Both the position numbers and the translations under genes were made by a program. From Nesterenkonia xinjiangensis (GTDB lineage: Bacteria > Actinomycetota > Actinomycetes > Actinomycetales > Micrococcaceae): a stretch of DNA of 64,000 nt. A model generated the notes under the pieces. The model searched no databases. It worked only from the letters and a program-made list of their open reading frames with translations, and had not been told where the DNA came from. Where the stretch lies: contig NZ_JACCFY010000001.1 in assembly GCF_013410745.1 (NCBI RefSeq), forward strand, positions 3,100,001 through 3,164,000. The letters are read 5' to 3'. This document shows, in pieces, positions 56,417-64,000 of the stretch (positions are counted from its first letter, which is position 1; the number at the start of each line of letters is the position of its first letter).

Positions 56417-57259
56417 ATGGAGCTCCTCGGACTGGGCCTGGACCAGGTCCTCATCATCGCGCTGGCCGCGGTCTGGGCCGGTGCCATCAACGCCGTCGTC
56501 GGCTCCGGCACGCTGGTGACCTTCCCCGTGCTGGTCGCCATGGGCTTCCCGCCGGTGACCGCGACCATCTCCAATGCGATGGGCCTGATCGCCGGCAACA
56601 TGGCCGGCACCTGGGGATATCGTCGCGAGATCGCCCAGGTGGGTGGGACGCTGCTGCGTCTGGTGCCCGTCTCGCTGCTGGGCGGCGTCGTCGGCGCCCT
56701 GCTGCTCCTCACGCTGCCGGAGGAGGTCTTCGAGACCGTGGCGCCGGCGCTGATCGTCGTAGCGCTGGGCTTCGTGGTCTTCCAGCCGCGCCTGCAGCGC
56801 TGGGTGCGGGCGCGCAAGGCCGCCGAGCAGGAGCGGCTCACTCGGCTCGCTGAGGACAACGGCCAGGAGCCTCCGGCCGAGCGCCCGGAGGTCGGGCCGC
56901 TGTTGATCGCTCTGGTCTTCTTCGCCGGGGTCTATGGAGGCTACTTCGTCGCCGCCCAGGGGGTGCTGCTGGTCGGCATCCTCGGGGTGTTCCTCGCGGC
57001 GAGCCTGCAGCAGGCCAATGCGGTGAAGAACGCGCTGGTGCTCACAGTGAACCTCACCGCGGCGGTCAGCTACCTCTTCCTGGCCATAGACCGCATCGAG
57101 TGGGTGGTCGTGGCCATCATCGCCGTGGGCTCCACCATCGGAGGCTTCACCGGGGCCTGGGTGGGGCGCCGCCTCAGCCCTCTGGTGCTGCGCCTGGTGA
57201 TCGTCTCCCTCGGGCTCGTGGCTCTGTTCGTCATGATCCGCAACCTGCTGGGCGCATGA
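56417..57259 (+). CDS. TauE/SafE-family sulfite exporter-like permease
   Basis: This 280-residue protein has about eight hydrophobic helices in two repeats, with the family motifs GAINAVVGSGTLVTFPVLVAMGFPPVTATISNAMGL in the first half and GGYFVAAQGVLLVGILG plus QANAVKNAL in the second. TauE/SafE (DUF81) members move sulfite, sulfoacetate or other organic anions; the cargo here is unknown. A charged cytoplasmic loop (about 135-165) joins the halves. No clear ribosome binding site precedes ATG 56417. Its TGA overlaps the ATG of the rRNA methyltransferase gene by 4 nt. Confidence 0.88.
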   Translation: MELLGLGLDQVLIIALAAVWAGAINAVVGSGTLVTFPVLVAMGFPPVTATISNAMGLIAGNMAGTWGYRREIAQVGGTLLRLVPVSLLGGVVGALLLLTLPEEVFETVAPALIVVALGFVVFQPRLQRWVRARKAAEQERLTRLAEDNGQEPPAERPEVGPLLIALVFFAGVYGGYFVAAQGVLLVGILGVFLAASLQQANAVKNALVLTVNLTAAVSYLFLAIDRIEWVVVAIIAVGSTIGGFTGAWVGRRLSPLVLRLVIVSLGLVALFVMIRNLLGA

Positions 57260-58131
57260 GCGGCCCGTCTCGTCCCGTCGACGCCGGAGAGGCCCGTGCG
57301 GTGCCCAATCCGGTCATCCACCTCGACTCGGCCGATGACCCCCGTGTGACGGATTACCGGTCTCTCACCGACGCGGGGCTGCGCCGTCGACAGGACCTCG
57401 AGCACGGGATGTACATGGCCGAGTCCAGCCAGGTCGTCCGCCGGGCGGTCGCTGCCGGACATCGGCCGCGATCGTTCTTCATGGAGCATCGGCACCTGGC
57501 GGGCCTCGCTGACGTCGTCGCCCGCTGGCCCGACGCCCCCGTCTACGTGGGCGAGGAACAGGTGCTGGAGGCCATCACCGGATTCCACCTGCACCGCGGG
57601 GCGCTGGCGGCCATGCATCGACCGCCGGAGCTGAGTCTGGAGGAGGTGCTGGCTGGACTCGGCACCGGCTCGGAGAAACAGCGGCTCCGGATCGGGATCC
57701 TGGAGGATCTCACCGACCACACGAACGTCGGTGCGGTGTTCCGGTCCGCTGCGGCTCTCGGGCTGGATGCCCTGATGCTGTCCCCGGCCTGCGCGGATCC
57801 GCTGTACCGCCGGGCGATCCGGGTCTCGATGGGGGCTGTCTTCCAGGTGCCCTGGACGCGGATCCACCCGTGGCCCGATGGTCTCGCGGGCCTGCAGGAG
57901 GCTGGCTTCGTGGTGGCGGGCATGTCGCTGGGGGAAGGATCCATCACCCTGGATGCGCTGGTGGCGGAGGATTACCCCCGGCTGGCCCTGGTCCTCGGCA
58001 ATGAGGGCGCTGGACTCCGGGCGGAGACGGACCGACGTCTGGATGCGCGGGTGACGATCCCGATGATGCCCGGGGTGGACTCGCTGAATGTGGCCGCGGC
58101 CTCCGCGGTGGCGTTCTACGCCACACGCTGA
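57256..58131 (+). CDS. SpoU/TrmH-family RNA 2'-O-methyltransferase
   Basis: This 291-residue SPOUT enzyme methylates the ribose 2'-OH of rRNA or tRNA using SAM. The three SpoU motifs are present: NVGAVFRSAAALG (motif 1), LALVLGNEGAGLRAETDR (motif 2) and IPMMPGVDSLNVAAASAVAFY (motif 3), which together form the knotted SAM site. An N-terminal substrate-binding domain (about 20-110) precedes it. ATG 57256 overlaps the permease stop by ATGA. The RNA target cannot be told from sequence alone. Confidence 0.92.
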   Translation: MSGPSRPVDAGEARAVPNPVIHLDSADDPRVTDYRSLTDAGLRRRQDLEHGMYMAESSQVVRRAVAAGHRPRSFFMEHRHLAGLADVVARWPDAPVYVGEEQVLEAITGFHLHRGALAAMHRPPELSLEEVLAGLGTGSEKQRLRIGILEDLTDHTNVGAVFRSAAALGLDALMLSPACADPLYRRAIRVSMGAVFQVPWTRIHPWPDGLAGLQEAGFVVAGMSLGEGSITLDALVAEDYPRLALVLGNEGAGLRAETDRRLDARVTIPMMPGVDSLNVAAASAVAFYATR

Positions 58132-58209
58132 TCGGCGCGGCTCGGAGTCCCTCCCGGGCCCAGCCTCCGCCAGGCACCCGCCTTCGTGGTCTGTGCCACA
58201 CTGGTGCGC

Positions 58210-59046
58210 ATGCGCATCGCACTGACAGGCTCTTCAGGCAAGCTCGGATCTGTGGTCGCGCGGGAGCTTCGTGCCGCCGGTCATCGCGTGATCGGCTTCG
58301 ATCGCACGGGGGAGCGGGATCGCGACTTCGTGCAGATCGATCTGACGGACCACGGAGAGGTCGCCGACGCCCTGGCCTCGGTGAACGACACGCACGACGG
58401 CGTGGACGCGCTGGTGCACCTCGGCGCCATCCCCGCCCCGGGGCTCGCTCCCGATGTCGCCACCTTCCACAACAACATGCTCGCCACGTTCAACGTGTTC
58501 TGGGCGGCGACGAAGCTGGGGATCACCAGAATCGTCCACGCCTCCAGCGAGACCGTGCTGGGACTGCCCTTCGACGTGCCCCCGCCCTACATCCCGGTCG
58601 ACGAGGAGTATCCGGCGCGCCCCGAGTCCGTCTACTCGCTGGTGAAGCACCTCGAGGAGCAGATGGCGATCGAGCTCGTGCGGTGGAACCCGCAGACATC
58701 CATCACGGCGCTTCGCTTCTCCAACGTGATGTGGCCCGAGGACTACGACGTCTTCCCCTTCGACGAGGATCCGCGCGAGCGCAAGTGGAACCTGTGGAGC
58801 TACATCGACGCCCGCGACGGCGCCCAGGCCGTCGAGAAGGCGCTGCAGACCGCACCTGCCGGCTTCGACCGATTCATCATCGCCGCCGCGGACACCGTCA
58901 CCACACGCGACAACGCCGACCTGGTGGCCGAGGTGTTCCCCGAGGTGCCGATCCGCGGCGACCTCGGTGAGCACGACACGATGCTCTCCATCGAGAAGGC
59001 GCGCCGTCTGCTCGGCTTCGAGCCGCGGCACACTTGGCGCTCATGA
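58210..59046 (+). CDS. NAD-dependent epimerase/dehydratase (extended SDR)
   Basis: This 278-residue extended short-chain dehydrogenase has the nucleotide motif LTGSSGKLGSVVARELR and LVHLGAIPAPG. The active site is Ser in HASSETVLG and YxxxK in YSLVKHLEEQM. It is shorter than sugar-nucleotide epimerases and resembles uronate or small-sugar dehydrogenases; I cannot assign the substrate. ATG 58210 lies 7 nt after CACACT, consistent with the leaderless pattern. It overlaps the amine oxidase gene by 4 nt, suggesting a joint pathway. Confidence 0.85.
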   Translation: MRIALTGSSGKLGSVVARELRAAGHRVIGFDRTGERDRDFVQIDLTDHGEVADALASVNDTHDGVDALVHLGAIPAPGLAPDVATFHNNMLATFNVFWAATKLGITRIVHASSETVLGLPFDVPPPYIPVDEEYPARPESVYSLVKHLEEQMAIELVRWNPQTSITALRFSNVMWPEDYDVFPFDEDPRERKWNLWSYIDARDGAQAVEKALQTAPAGFDRFIIAAADTVTTRDNADLVAEVFPEVPIRGDLGEHDTMLSIEKARRLLGFEPRHTWRS

Positions 59047-60452
59047 TCCGTGGCGACGCGCTCGTCATCGGGGCCGGCGTCGCCGGGCTGACGGCCGCCC
59101 GCCTGCTCGGCCGGGCGGGGCGGTCCGTCGTCGTGCTGGAGGCCCGGGACCGCGTCGGCGGGCGGGTGCACACTGCACACGGGCTCGACCTCGGTGCCAG
59201 CTGGATCCACGGGATCGACGACAATCCCGTGGCCGAGGCCGCCGCGGCCTTCGACATGCCCATGGTCGAGTTCACGGTGGGCGGATATCAGGTCGACGGC
59301 CGTCCCGTCGTGTACTTCGGGCCCGACGGTGCACGCCTTTCTGCCGCGGAGGCCCGAGCCTTCGCTGAGGACGTGCACACCGTCGACCGGACGCTCGTCC
59401 CGCTCATCGAGGCCTCCGGCCCGACCGACTCCTATCGGGATGTCGCTGAGGCCGCGCTCGCGGCCCAGGGGTGGGACGCCGACCGGGCCCAGAGGGTCCG
59501 TGATCACCTCGCCCATCGCAGCGAGGAGCAGTACGGCGTCCGGATCGAGGATCTCGCCGCACACGGCCTCGACGATGACGAGATCATCGGCGACGAGGTG
59601 ATCTTCCCTCGCGGCTACTCCGCGCTGCCGGAGAACCTCGCCGCCGGACTCGACGTACGTCTCGAGCATCTCGTCACGCGGCTCATCTGGGGCGCCGACG
59701 GCGTCGTCGTCGAGACGGACCGGGGCAGGTTCGCCGCGGACACCGTGGTCGTCACCGTGCCCGTCGGCGTGCTCAGGTCCGGCCGGCTGCGGGTGGAGCC
59801 GCCGCTTCCGGAGCCGGTCTCGACGGCGCTCGGACGCCTGGAGATGAATGCCTTCGAGAAGGTGATCCTGCGCTTCCCGCGCCAATTCTGGGACGAGGAC
59901 GCCTACGCCCTCCGGCAGCTGGGACCGGAAGGGCACTGGTGGCACTCCTGGTACGACCTCACCCGGCTCGACGGCGTGCCGACCCTGCTGACCTTCGCCG
60001 CCGGGCCCGCCGCGGAGGGGATCCGCGCCTGGAGCGACGAGGAGGTCGCCGACTCCGTGCTGGTGCAGCTGCGGAGGCTGCACCGCGGCGTCCCCGAGCC
60101 CACCGAGGTGCACATCACGCACTGGGGCGACGATCCGTTCGCCTGCGGGTCCTACGCCTACATGCCGGTCGGGTCCCGTCCCGAGGACCATGATGACCTG
60201 GCGACCCCGATCGGCGGCGTGCTGCACATCGCGGGAGAGGCGACCTGGGGCGAGGATCCGGCCACGGTGACCGCGGCGCTGTGCTCCGGACATCGCGCGG
60301 CCGAGAACGTCCTCGGCGGTCGCATCCCGATCTCCGAGATCTGGGCGGGCTCCGAGACTGGGGCGGAATCCGAGATAGGGTCAGGATCCGAGGCCGGGAT
60401 CGGGCATGATCGGCGCCCGGGTGAGTTGGGCCGAAGGGCCGGCCTGGGATAG
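59043..60452 (+). CDS. Flavin-containing amine oxidase (NAD(P)-binding protein)
   Basis: This 469-residue FAD enzyme has the dinucleotide fold VIGAGVAGLTAARLLGRAG with VVVLEARDRVGGRVHTAHG, and LDLGASWIHGI, as in polyamine oxidases. The C-terminal FAD closure is GVLHIAGEATWGEDPATVTAALCSGHRAAENVL. The HWWHSWYDL and FPRGYSALPENLA segments also fit. Likely substrates are polyamines or other amines, but this is inference. ATG 59043 overlaps the SDR stop by ATGA; an upstream in-frame TTG at 59034 is less likely. The last 45 residues are a Gly/Ser/Glu low-complexity tail. Confidence 0.87.
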   Translation: MIRGDALVIGAGVAGLTAARLLGRAGRSVVVLEARDRVGGRVHTAHGLDLGASWIHGIDDNPVAEAAAAFDMPMVEFTVGGYQVDGRPVVYFGPDGARLSAAEARAFAEDVHTVDRTLVPLIEASGPTDSYRDVAEAALAAQGWDADRAQRVRDHLAHRSEEQYGVRIEDLAAHGLDDDEIIGDEVIFPRGYSALPENLAAGLDVRLEHLVTRLIWGADGVVVETDRGRFAADTVVVTVPVGVLRSGRLRVEPPLPEPVSTALGRLEMNAFEKVILRFPRQFWDEDAYALRQLGPEGHWWHSWYDLTRLDGVPTLLTFAAGPAAEGIRAWSDEEVADSVLVQLRRLHRGVPEPTEVHITHWGDDPFACGSYAYMPVGSRPEDHDDLATPIGGVLHIAGEATWGEDPATVTAALCSGHRAAENVLGGRIPISEIWAGSETGAESEIGSGSEAGIGHDRRPGELGRRAGLG

Positions 60453-60455
60453 GAT
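60426..60455 (+). promoter_or_regulatory. Promoter of rpmE2
   Basis: TTGGGC (60426-60431) and TAGGAT (60450-60455) are 18 nt apart, overlapping the end of the amine oxidase gene. Transcription would start near 60462 and give a leader of about 74 nt. No Zur-box-like palindrome is seen. Confidence 0.5.
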
Positions 60456-60535
60456 GGTGTGCTGGTCCGAAGAGGGCCCCCTGATCCACGCGCCTCTGGC
60501 AAAATCCAGCGGCAGACACGAAGGACATCCGCATC

Positions 60536-60793
60536 ATGAAGTCTGACATCCACCCCACGTACGGGCCGGTCATCTTCAACGACCTCTCCTCCGGTGAGAA
60601 GGTCCTGACCCGCTCCACCGCCACCTCCACCAAGACCATGGAGTGGGAGGACGGCAACACCTACCCGGTGATCGACGTCGAGATCTCGGCGGCCTCCCAC
60701 CCGTTCTACACCGGCAAGCAGCGGATCATGGACTCCGCCGGCCGTGTGGACAAGTTCAACAAGCGCTTCAAGGGCTTCGGCGGCAAGAAGTGA
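60536..60793 (+). CDS. rpmE2: 50S ribosomal protein L31, type B
   Basis: This 85-residue large-subunit protein starts [20 protein letters not shown] and carries [10 protein letters not shown] and FNKRFKGFG near the end, as in type B L31. It has no Cys at all, so it lacks the zinc ribbon of type A (RpmE). Type B copies usually replace the zinc form under zinc limitation, but here no Zur site is visible and it may be the constitutive copy. GAAGGA precedes ATG 60536 at about 10 nt. A strong terminator follows at 60835. Confidence 0.96.
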   Translation: MKSDIHPTYGPVIFNDLSSGEKVLTRSTATSTKTMEWEDGNTYPVIDVEISAASHPFYTGKQRIMDSAGRVDKFNKRFKGFGGKK

Positions 60794-60834
60794 GACGTCG
60801 CCACCGCCTCTGACGTCCCGCACGGCGGAGGCAG

Positions 60835-60874
60835 CACGACGAGGGCCGCGGCACATGCCGCGGCCCTCGTCGTG
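60835..60874 (+). terminator. rpmE2 terminator
   Basis: A perfect 19-bp inverted repeat with a 2-nt centre (60835-60853 with 60856-60874; base CACGACGAGG/CCTCGTCGTG) lies 41 nt after the rpmE2 stop. The few bases after it are not U-rich. Confidence 0.85.
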
Positions 60875-60947
60875 TCCGGGGAGCTTCAGCGGTCAGGATT
60901 CGCCCCCGGTCCGCCGGCTCCCGGTGTCCGGCAGTACGATGGTTGCC

Positions 60948-62123
60948 GTGATGAGCCCCCAGCAGAGCAGTCCGCAGCAGCCCCCCTCCTCCGGCGTCGC
61001 GGGAGCTGGTCCCGTGGCCGGCGTCGTGCGCCCCGGCACCGGGGCCACCCGCCACGGCGAGTACAAGGTCGCCGGCGGCAAGTTGGTCGTCGTCGACCTC
61101 ACCGTGGACGAGGAGGCCCGCCGCATCGCCGCCGTTTCGGTCAACGGTGACTTCTTCCTCGAACCTGACGACGCCCTGCTGGACCTCAACCGCTCGCTGG
61201 TGGGGCTCGACGTCGACGCCGGCCGAGAGACCATCGCCCGCGCGGTGGAGGCCGGCATGCCCGACGATGCCCAGATGTTCGGCTTCGACGCGGGGGCCGT
61301 GGGCATCGCCGTGCGACGAGCCCTGGGGCATGCGACCACCTGGGCAGACCATGAGTGGGAGATCCTGCCGCCCGTGAAGCTGCCGATCGCGCTCAACGTC
61401 GCCCTCGACCAGGTCCTCATAGAGGAGGTCGGCCGGGGGAACCGGCCGCCGCTGCTGCGCCTGTGGGACTGGAGCGAGCGGGCCGTGGTCATCGGCTCCT
61501 TCCAGTCGCTGATCAACGAAGTCGACGCCGAGGCGGCGCGTGTCACCGACACCACCGTGGTGCGCCGGATCTCCGGCGGGGGCGCCATGTTCATGGAGCC
61601 CGGCAACTGCGTGACCTATTCGCTGTGCGTCCCCCAGTCCCTGGTGGACGGGATGAGCTTCGCCGACTCCTACCCGTTCCTCGACTCCTGGGTCATGGAG
61701 GCGCTGCGCGAGGTCGGGGTCGAGGCCTCCTACAAGCCCCTCAACGACATCGTCTCAGCGGCCGAGGGCGAGTCCCGGGGGCGCAAGATCGGCGGCGCGG
61801 CGCAGAAGCGGCTCGCCAGCGGCGCCATGCTGCACCACGTGACCATGAGCTATGACATCGACGCCGAGAAGATGCTGCAGATCCTGCGCATCGGCCGGGA
61901 GAAGGTCTCCGACAAGGGCATCACCTCGGCCGTGAAGCGCGTGGACCCGCTGCGCAGCCAGACCGGACGCAGTCGAGAGGAGATCCTCGAGACGTTCATG
62001 GAGGTCTTCGGCCGACGCTACGGCGCCCGTCCGGCGGCGATCCGTGATGCTGAGATGGTGCGTGCCCGGCAGCTGGTGGAGGAGAAGTTCGGCACCGAAG
62101 CCTGGACGTCTCGCGTCCCCTGA
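60948..62123 (+). CDS. Lipoate-protein ligase with N-terminal accessory domain
   Basis: This 391-residue protein activates lipoate with ATP and attaches it to E2 or H-protein lysines, or a related acyl transfer. The catalytic domain (about 145-375) shows LPIALNVALDQVLIEEV, the Gly-rich VRRISGGGAMFMEPGNCVTYSL and KPLNDIV...GRKIGGAAQKR with the adenylate-binding Lys280. Unusually, an accessory domain (HGEYKVAGGKLVVVDL...VSVNGDFFLEPDDALLDLNRSL, about 33-85) precedes the catalytic domain; in E. coli LplA it follows. GTG 60948 lies 7 nt after TACGAT (60935-60940), a leaderless arrangement; ATG 60951 is an alternative. The N-terminal 30 residues are Gln/Pro-rich. Confidence 0.85.
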   Translation: MMSPQQSSPQQPPSSGVAGAGPVAGVVRPGTGATRHGEYKVAGGKLVVVDLTVDEEARRIAAVSVNGDFFLEPDDALLDLNRSLVGLDVDAGRETIARAVEAGMPDDAQMFGFDAGAVGIAVRRALGHATTWADHEWEILPPVKLPIALNVALDQVLIEEVGRGNRPPLLRLWDWSERAVVIGSFQSLINEVDAEAARVTDTTVVRRISGGGAMFMEPGNCVTYSLCVPQSLVDGMSFADSYPFLDSWVMEALREVGVEASYKPLNDIVSAAEGESRGRKIGGAAQKRLASGAMLHHVTMSYDIDAEKMLQILRIGREKVSDKGITSAVKRVDPLRSQTGRSREEILETFMEVFGRRYGARPAAIRDAEMVRARQLVEEKFGTEAWTSRVP

Positions 62124-62221
62124 GGCCGGTGCGCCCGGACCGCACACCCTGCCCCTGCCGTGCCCCTGAGGAGCAGCAAGGAGGCACATGGCCCGATTCG
62201 TGAACCACGTGGCACGCGTGC

Positions 62222-62227
62222 TAAAGT
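62222..62227 (+). promoter_or_regulatory. Possible -10 element of tRNA-Leu
   Basis: TAAAGT lies 32 nt before the tRNA, giving a start near 62234. A convincing -35 is not seen (TTCGTG at 62197 with a 19-nt spacer). The rest of 62124-62259 holds nothing recognisable. Confidence 0.35.
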
Positions 62228-62259
62228 TTCATGTCGTTGCCCACGGGCATCGATCACCC

Positions 62260-62346
62260 GCGCGGGTGGCGGAATAGGTAGACGCGCTAGCTTGAGGTGC
62301 TAGTCCTCTATTAATGAGGGTGGGGGTTCAAGTCCCCCTCCGCGCA
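62260..62346 (+). tRNA. tRNA-Leu(GAG)
   Basis: An 87-nt cloverleaf with a long variable arm, as expected for class II tRNA-Leu. The acceptor GCGCGGG (62260-62266) pairs with TCCGCGC (62339-62345) including one G-U, and the discriminator is A. The anticodon stem-loop TAGCTTGAGGTGCTA gives anticodon GAG, the variable arm contains CCTCTATTAATGAGGG, and the T arm contains GGTTCAAGTCC. CCA is not encoded (CGA follows), unlike tRNA-Gly in this window. Confidence 0.95.
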
Positions 62347-62352
62347 CGATCC

Positions 62353-62400
62353 AGGCCCCGGTCTGATCAGGATCTCTCCTGATCAGACCGGGGCCTTCTC
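62353..62400 (+). terminator. Terminator after tRNA-Leu
   Basis: A perfect 20-bp stem, 62353-62372 pairing with 62377-62396, has a TCTC tetraloop and is followed by TCTC. It starts 7 nt after the tRNA. Confidence 0.9.
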
Positions 62401-62470
62401 GTTGTGTGCCCGGCGGAGTACAGCCGGGACGGGGAGGTCTCCGTCACCGTCGACGCCACAGAGTTAGTCC

Positions 62471-62486
62471 AGTGGTCTTGATTTTG
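62471..62486 (+). promoter_or_regulatory. Possible GntR/DasR-type half-operator
   Basis: AGTGGTCT (62471-62478) equals the left half of the DasR/NagR operator AGTGGTCTAGACCACT; the right half (TGATTTTG) does not match. It lies 27-42 nt before the GntR gene start and could be an autoregulatory site. Confidence 0.3.
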
Positions 62487-62512
62487 AGAGTGGCGTATGT
62501 CTCAATGGGCGG

Positions 62513-63232
62513 GTGACGAAGTATCACGGGATTCGGGACCAGCTGCTCGAGCGGATCGACACCATGGCCGCGGGGGAGCAGCTGCCCTCTGAGCGCGAGC
62601 TCGCCGCGGAGCTCGGCGTGGCCAGGATGACGCTGCGCCGCGCCATCGACGAACTCGTCGTCCGCGGCGCCGTGCGTCGCCGCCACGGCTCGGGAGTCTT
62701 CGCCCTGGGGCCCAAGCTCGACCAAGGGCTGGCCGCAAGCTCCTTCACCCGGGACATGCAGGCCCGCGGACTGAGGCCCGGCGCCCGCACCCTCTCCTTC
62801 GACACGGGCCCGGCGGGCCCGCTGGCCGCCCGTCGGCTGGATGTGGCCCCGGACACCGCGCTGATCCGCCTGACCCGCCTGCGTCTGGCAGATGACGAAC
62901 CCATCGCCCTGGAGCAGCTGCACGTGCCCGCCGAGCTGGTGCCCGGACTGAGCCGGGGAGACCTCGAAGACCGTTCCTTCTACACGCTGCTGGCGCAGCG
63001 CTACTCCGTGACGCTGGCTAAGGCTGTGCAGACCATCGAACCTACAGTCCTGGACGCCCAGGAGTCCCGCGACCTCGCCGTGCCCGAGCACACCCCCGCC
63101 CTGCACTTCGAACGCACCTCCTGGGACGCCGACGGCCGGGCCGTCGAGTTCGTCCGCTCCGTCTATCGAGGGGACCGGTACAAGATCCGCACCGAGCTGG
63201 CCCTGCCCGGGCCCGAGCAGGAGGCACCGTGA
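62513..63232 (+). CDS. GntR-family transcriptional regulator (HutC/UTRA type)
   Basis: This 239-residue repressor has an N-terminal winged helix-turn-helix (about 5-72: GEQLPSERELAAELGVARMTLRRAIDELVVRGAVRRRHGSGVFA). A UTRA ligand domain (about 85-230) with LIRLTRLRLADDEPIALEQLHVPAELVPGL and VEFVRSVYRGDRYKIRTEL places it in the HutC subfamily with NagR and DasR, which sense amino-sugar phosphates. Its stop overlaps the anmK start by GTGA, so it probably regulates amino-sugar or cell-wall recycling. GTG 62513 is the only start near the HTH; no ribosome binding site is obvious. Confidence 0.9.
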   Translation: MTKYHGIRDQLLERIDTMAAGEQLPSERELAAELGVARMTLRRAIDELVVRGAVRRRHGSGVFALGPKLDQGLAASSFTRDMQARGLRPGARTLSFDTGPAGPLAARRLDVAPDTALIRLTRLRLADDEPIALEQLHVPAELVPGLSRGDLEDRSFYTLLAQRYSVTLAKAVQTIEPTVLDAQESRDLAVPEHTPALHFERTSWDADGRAVEFVRSVYRGDRYKIRTELALPGPEQEAP

Positions 63233-64000
63233 TCATCACCGGCCTGATGTCCGGAACCTCCGCCGACGCACTCGATGCGGCCCTGGTGGAGATCACCGAC
63301 GACGTCGACGGGACCCTGCACCTGGACCTCCTGGCGGCACACGAGATCCCCTTCCCCGAAGCGCTCTCCGCCGACATCCACCGACTGCTCACTCCTGGGG
63401 AGGTTCCGCTGGAGCTGGTCAGCAGCGTGGACCGTGAGCTGGGCCTGCACGGCGCCGGCGCCGTCGCGGCACTCCTCGAAGCGTCCTCGGACCGGACCGG
63501 CCGGCGATGCGAACTGGTCGTCACGCACGGACAGACCATCCGCCATGAGGTGGTCGACGGCCAGGTGCTCAGCACCCTGCAGATCGGCCAGCCCGCCTGG
63601 ATCGCCGAACGCACCGGCCTCCCGGTGCTCTCAGACATCCGCGCGCGGGACGTGGCCGCAGGCGGTTCCGGAGCTCCGCTGGTCAGCCTCCTGGACCACC
63701 TGCTTCTGGCCGGACGCCCTGGTGCCGCCGCCGATCGCGCCACGGCGATGCTCAACCTGGGCGGCATCGCCAACATCACCGTGGTGGCTCCGGGCCGCGA
63801 GACGATCGCCTTCGACACCGGCCCGGCCAACGCGCTCATCGACGTCATGGCACGGAGACTCAGCGGCGGTGCCCAGCACTGGGACCGTGAGGGCCGACTC
63901 GCCGCCCAGGGAGAGGTGGACCAGCCTCTGCTCGAGGCTCTCCTCACCGAGCCCTACTATGCCCGGCCGGCCCCGAAGACCACGGGCAAGGAGCTCTTCC
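63229..64000 (+). CDS. anmK: Anhydro-N-acetylmuramic acid kinase, C-terminus beyond window
   Basis: AnmK hydrolyses and phosphorylates 1,6-anhydro-MurNAc to MurNAc-6-phosphate during peptidoglycan recycling. The visible 257 residues, open to the window end, start VIITGLMSGTSADALDAALVEI (ATP motif GLMSGTS). They include VTHGQTIRH, QIGQPAWIAERTGLPVLSDIRARDVAAGGSGAPLV, NLGGIANITVV, the catalytic-Asp region FDTGPANALID and KTTGKELF. About 110 further residues are expected. GTG 63229 overlaps the regulator stop by GTGA. No break is seen. The usual partner murQ (MurNAc-6-P etherase) would be expected just downstream. Confidence 0.92.
   Translation, partial: MIITGLMSGTSADALDAALVEITDDVDGTLHLDLLAAHEIPFPEALSADIHRLLTPGEVPLELVSSVDRELGLHGAGAVAALLEASSDRTGRRCELVVTHGQTIRHEVVDGQVLSTLQIGQPAWIAERTGLPVLSDIRARDVAAGGSGAPLVSLLDHLLLAGRPGAAADRATAMLNLGGIANITVVAPGRETIAFDTGPANALIDVMARRLSGGAQHWDREGRLAAQGEVDQPLLEALLTEPYYARPAPKTTGKELF

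Noticed and set aside
62471-62486. Full DasR/NagR operator
   Set aside because: Only the left half matches; the right half is TGATTTTG.

Overview
The window is about 64 kb of GC-rich actinobacterial chromosome. Gene content and order point to Micrococcaceae, and Nesterenkonia is my best guess. The pointers are the rapZ-yvcK-whiA block followed by gap-pgk-tpiA-secG, the tkt-tal-pgi-zwf-opcA-pgl order, PutP and BCCT osmolyte carriers, and a type B ribosomal protein L31. Family-level placement is inference. I see no rRNA, CRISPR array, prophage or insertion sequence; this is core chromosome with a few accessory inserts.

Layout. 1-2.2 kb: two glycosyltransferases either side of tRNA-Gly(TCC); the first is cut by the window edge and has no complete reading frame. 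2.3-12.5 kb: putP, a thioesterase, polA, an Eis-like acetyltransferase, rpsA, an RsmC/RlmG-type rRNA methyltransferase and a YigZ/IMPACT protein. 12.8-16 kb: a BCCT transporter and a cytochrome P450 converge on a shared terminator. 16-32 kb: coaE, uvrB, a manganese-riboswitch-controlled terC, an alpha/beta hydrolase, a DUF3516-type helicase, a metallo-hydrolase, a HAD phosphatase, uvrA, plsC and uvrC. 32-39.8 kb: rapZ-yvcK-whiA, sodA, then gap, pgk, tpiA and secG. 39.9-45.4 kb: a minus-strand five-gene accessory operon (PTP-like phosphatase, metallophosphoesterase, binding lipoprotein, fused permease, ATPase). 45.5-54.2 kb: the pentose phosphate cluster on the minus strand. 54.4-60.5 kb: serB, an orphan ABC ATPase, a TauE/SafE permease, a SpoU methyltransferase, an SDR and a flavin amine oxidase. 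60.5-64 kb: rpmE2, a domain-permuted lipoate ligase, tRNA-Leu(GAG), a GntR regulator and the start of anmK, which runs off the window.

How it works together. All three UvrABC nucleotide-excision genes are present, and uvrA and uvrB each carry a LexA-like operator over the -35 region. Central carbon metabolism is covered by lower glycolysis plus the pentose phosphate set. Manganese recurs: a yybP-ykoY-type riboswitch before terC, and a DtxR/MntR-like palindrome before a Mn-type superoxide dismutase. At least ten genes have a TANNNT -10 hexamer only 6-8 nt before the start codon, the geometry expected for leaderless mRNAs; this helped choose starts.

The best candidate for something undescribed is the five-gene operon at 39.9-45.4 kb. 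Its transporter looks like FbpABC/AfuABC/PhnSTV, but the binding protein lacks the Tyr-Tyr pair of ferric-binding proteins. It is co-transcribed with two phosphatases, and PHO-box-like GTTCACC repeats lie upstream. I infer a phosphate-starvation-induced organophosphate uptake and dephosphorylation cassette; this is untested.
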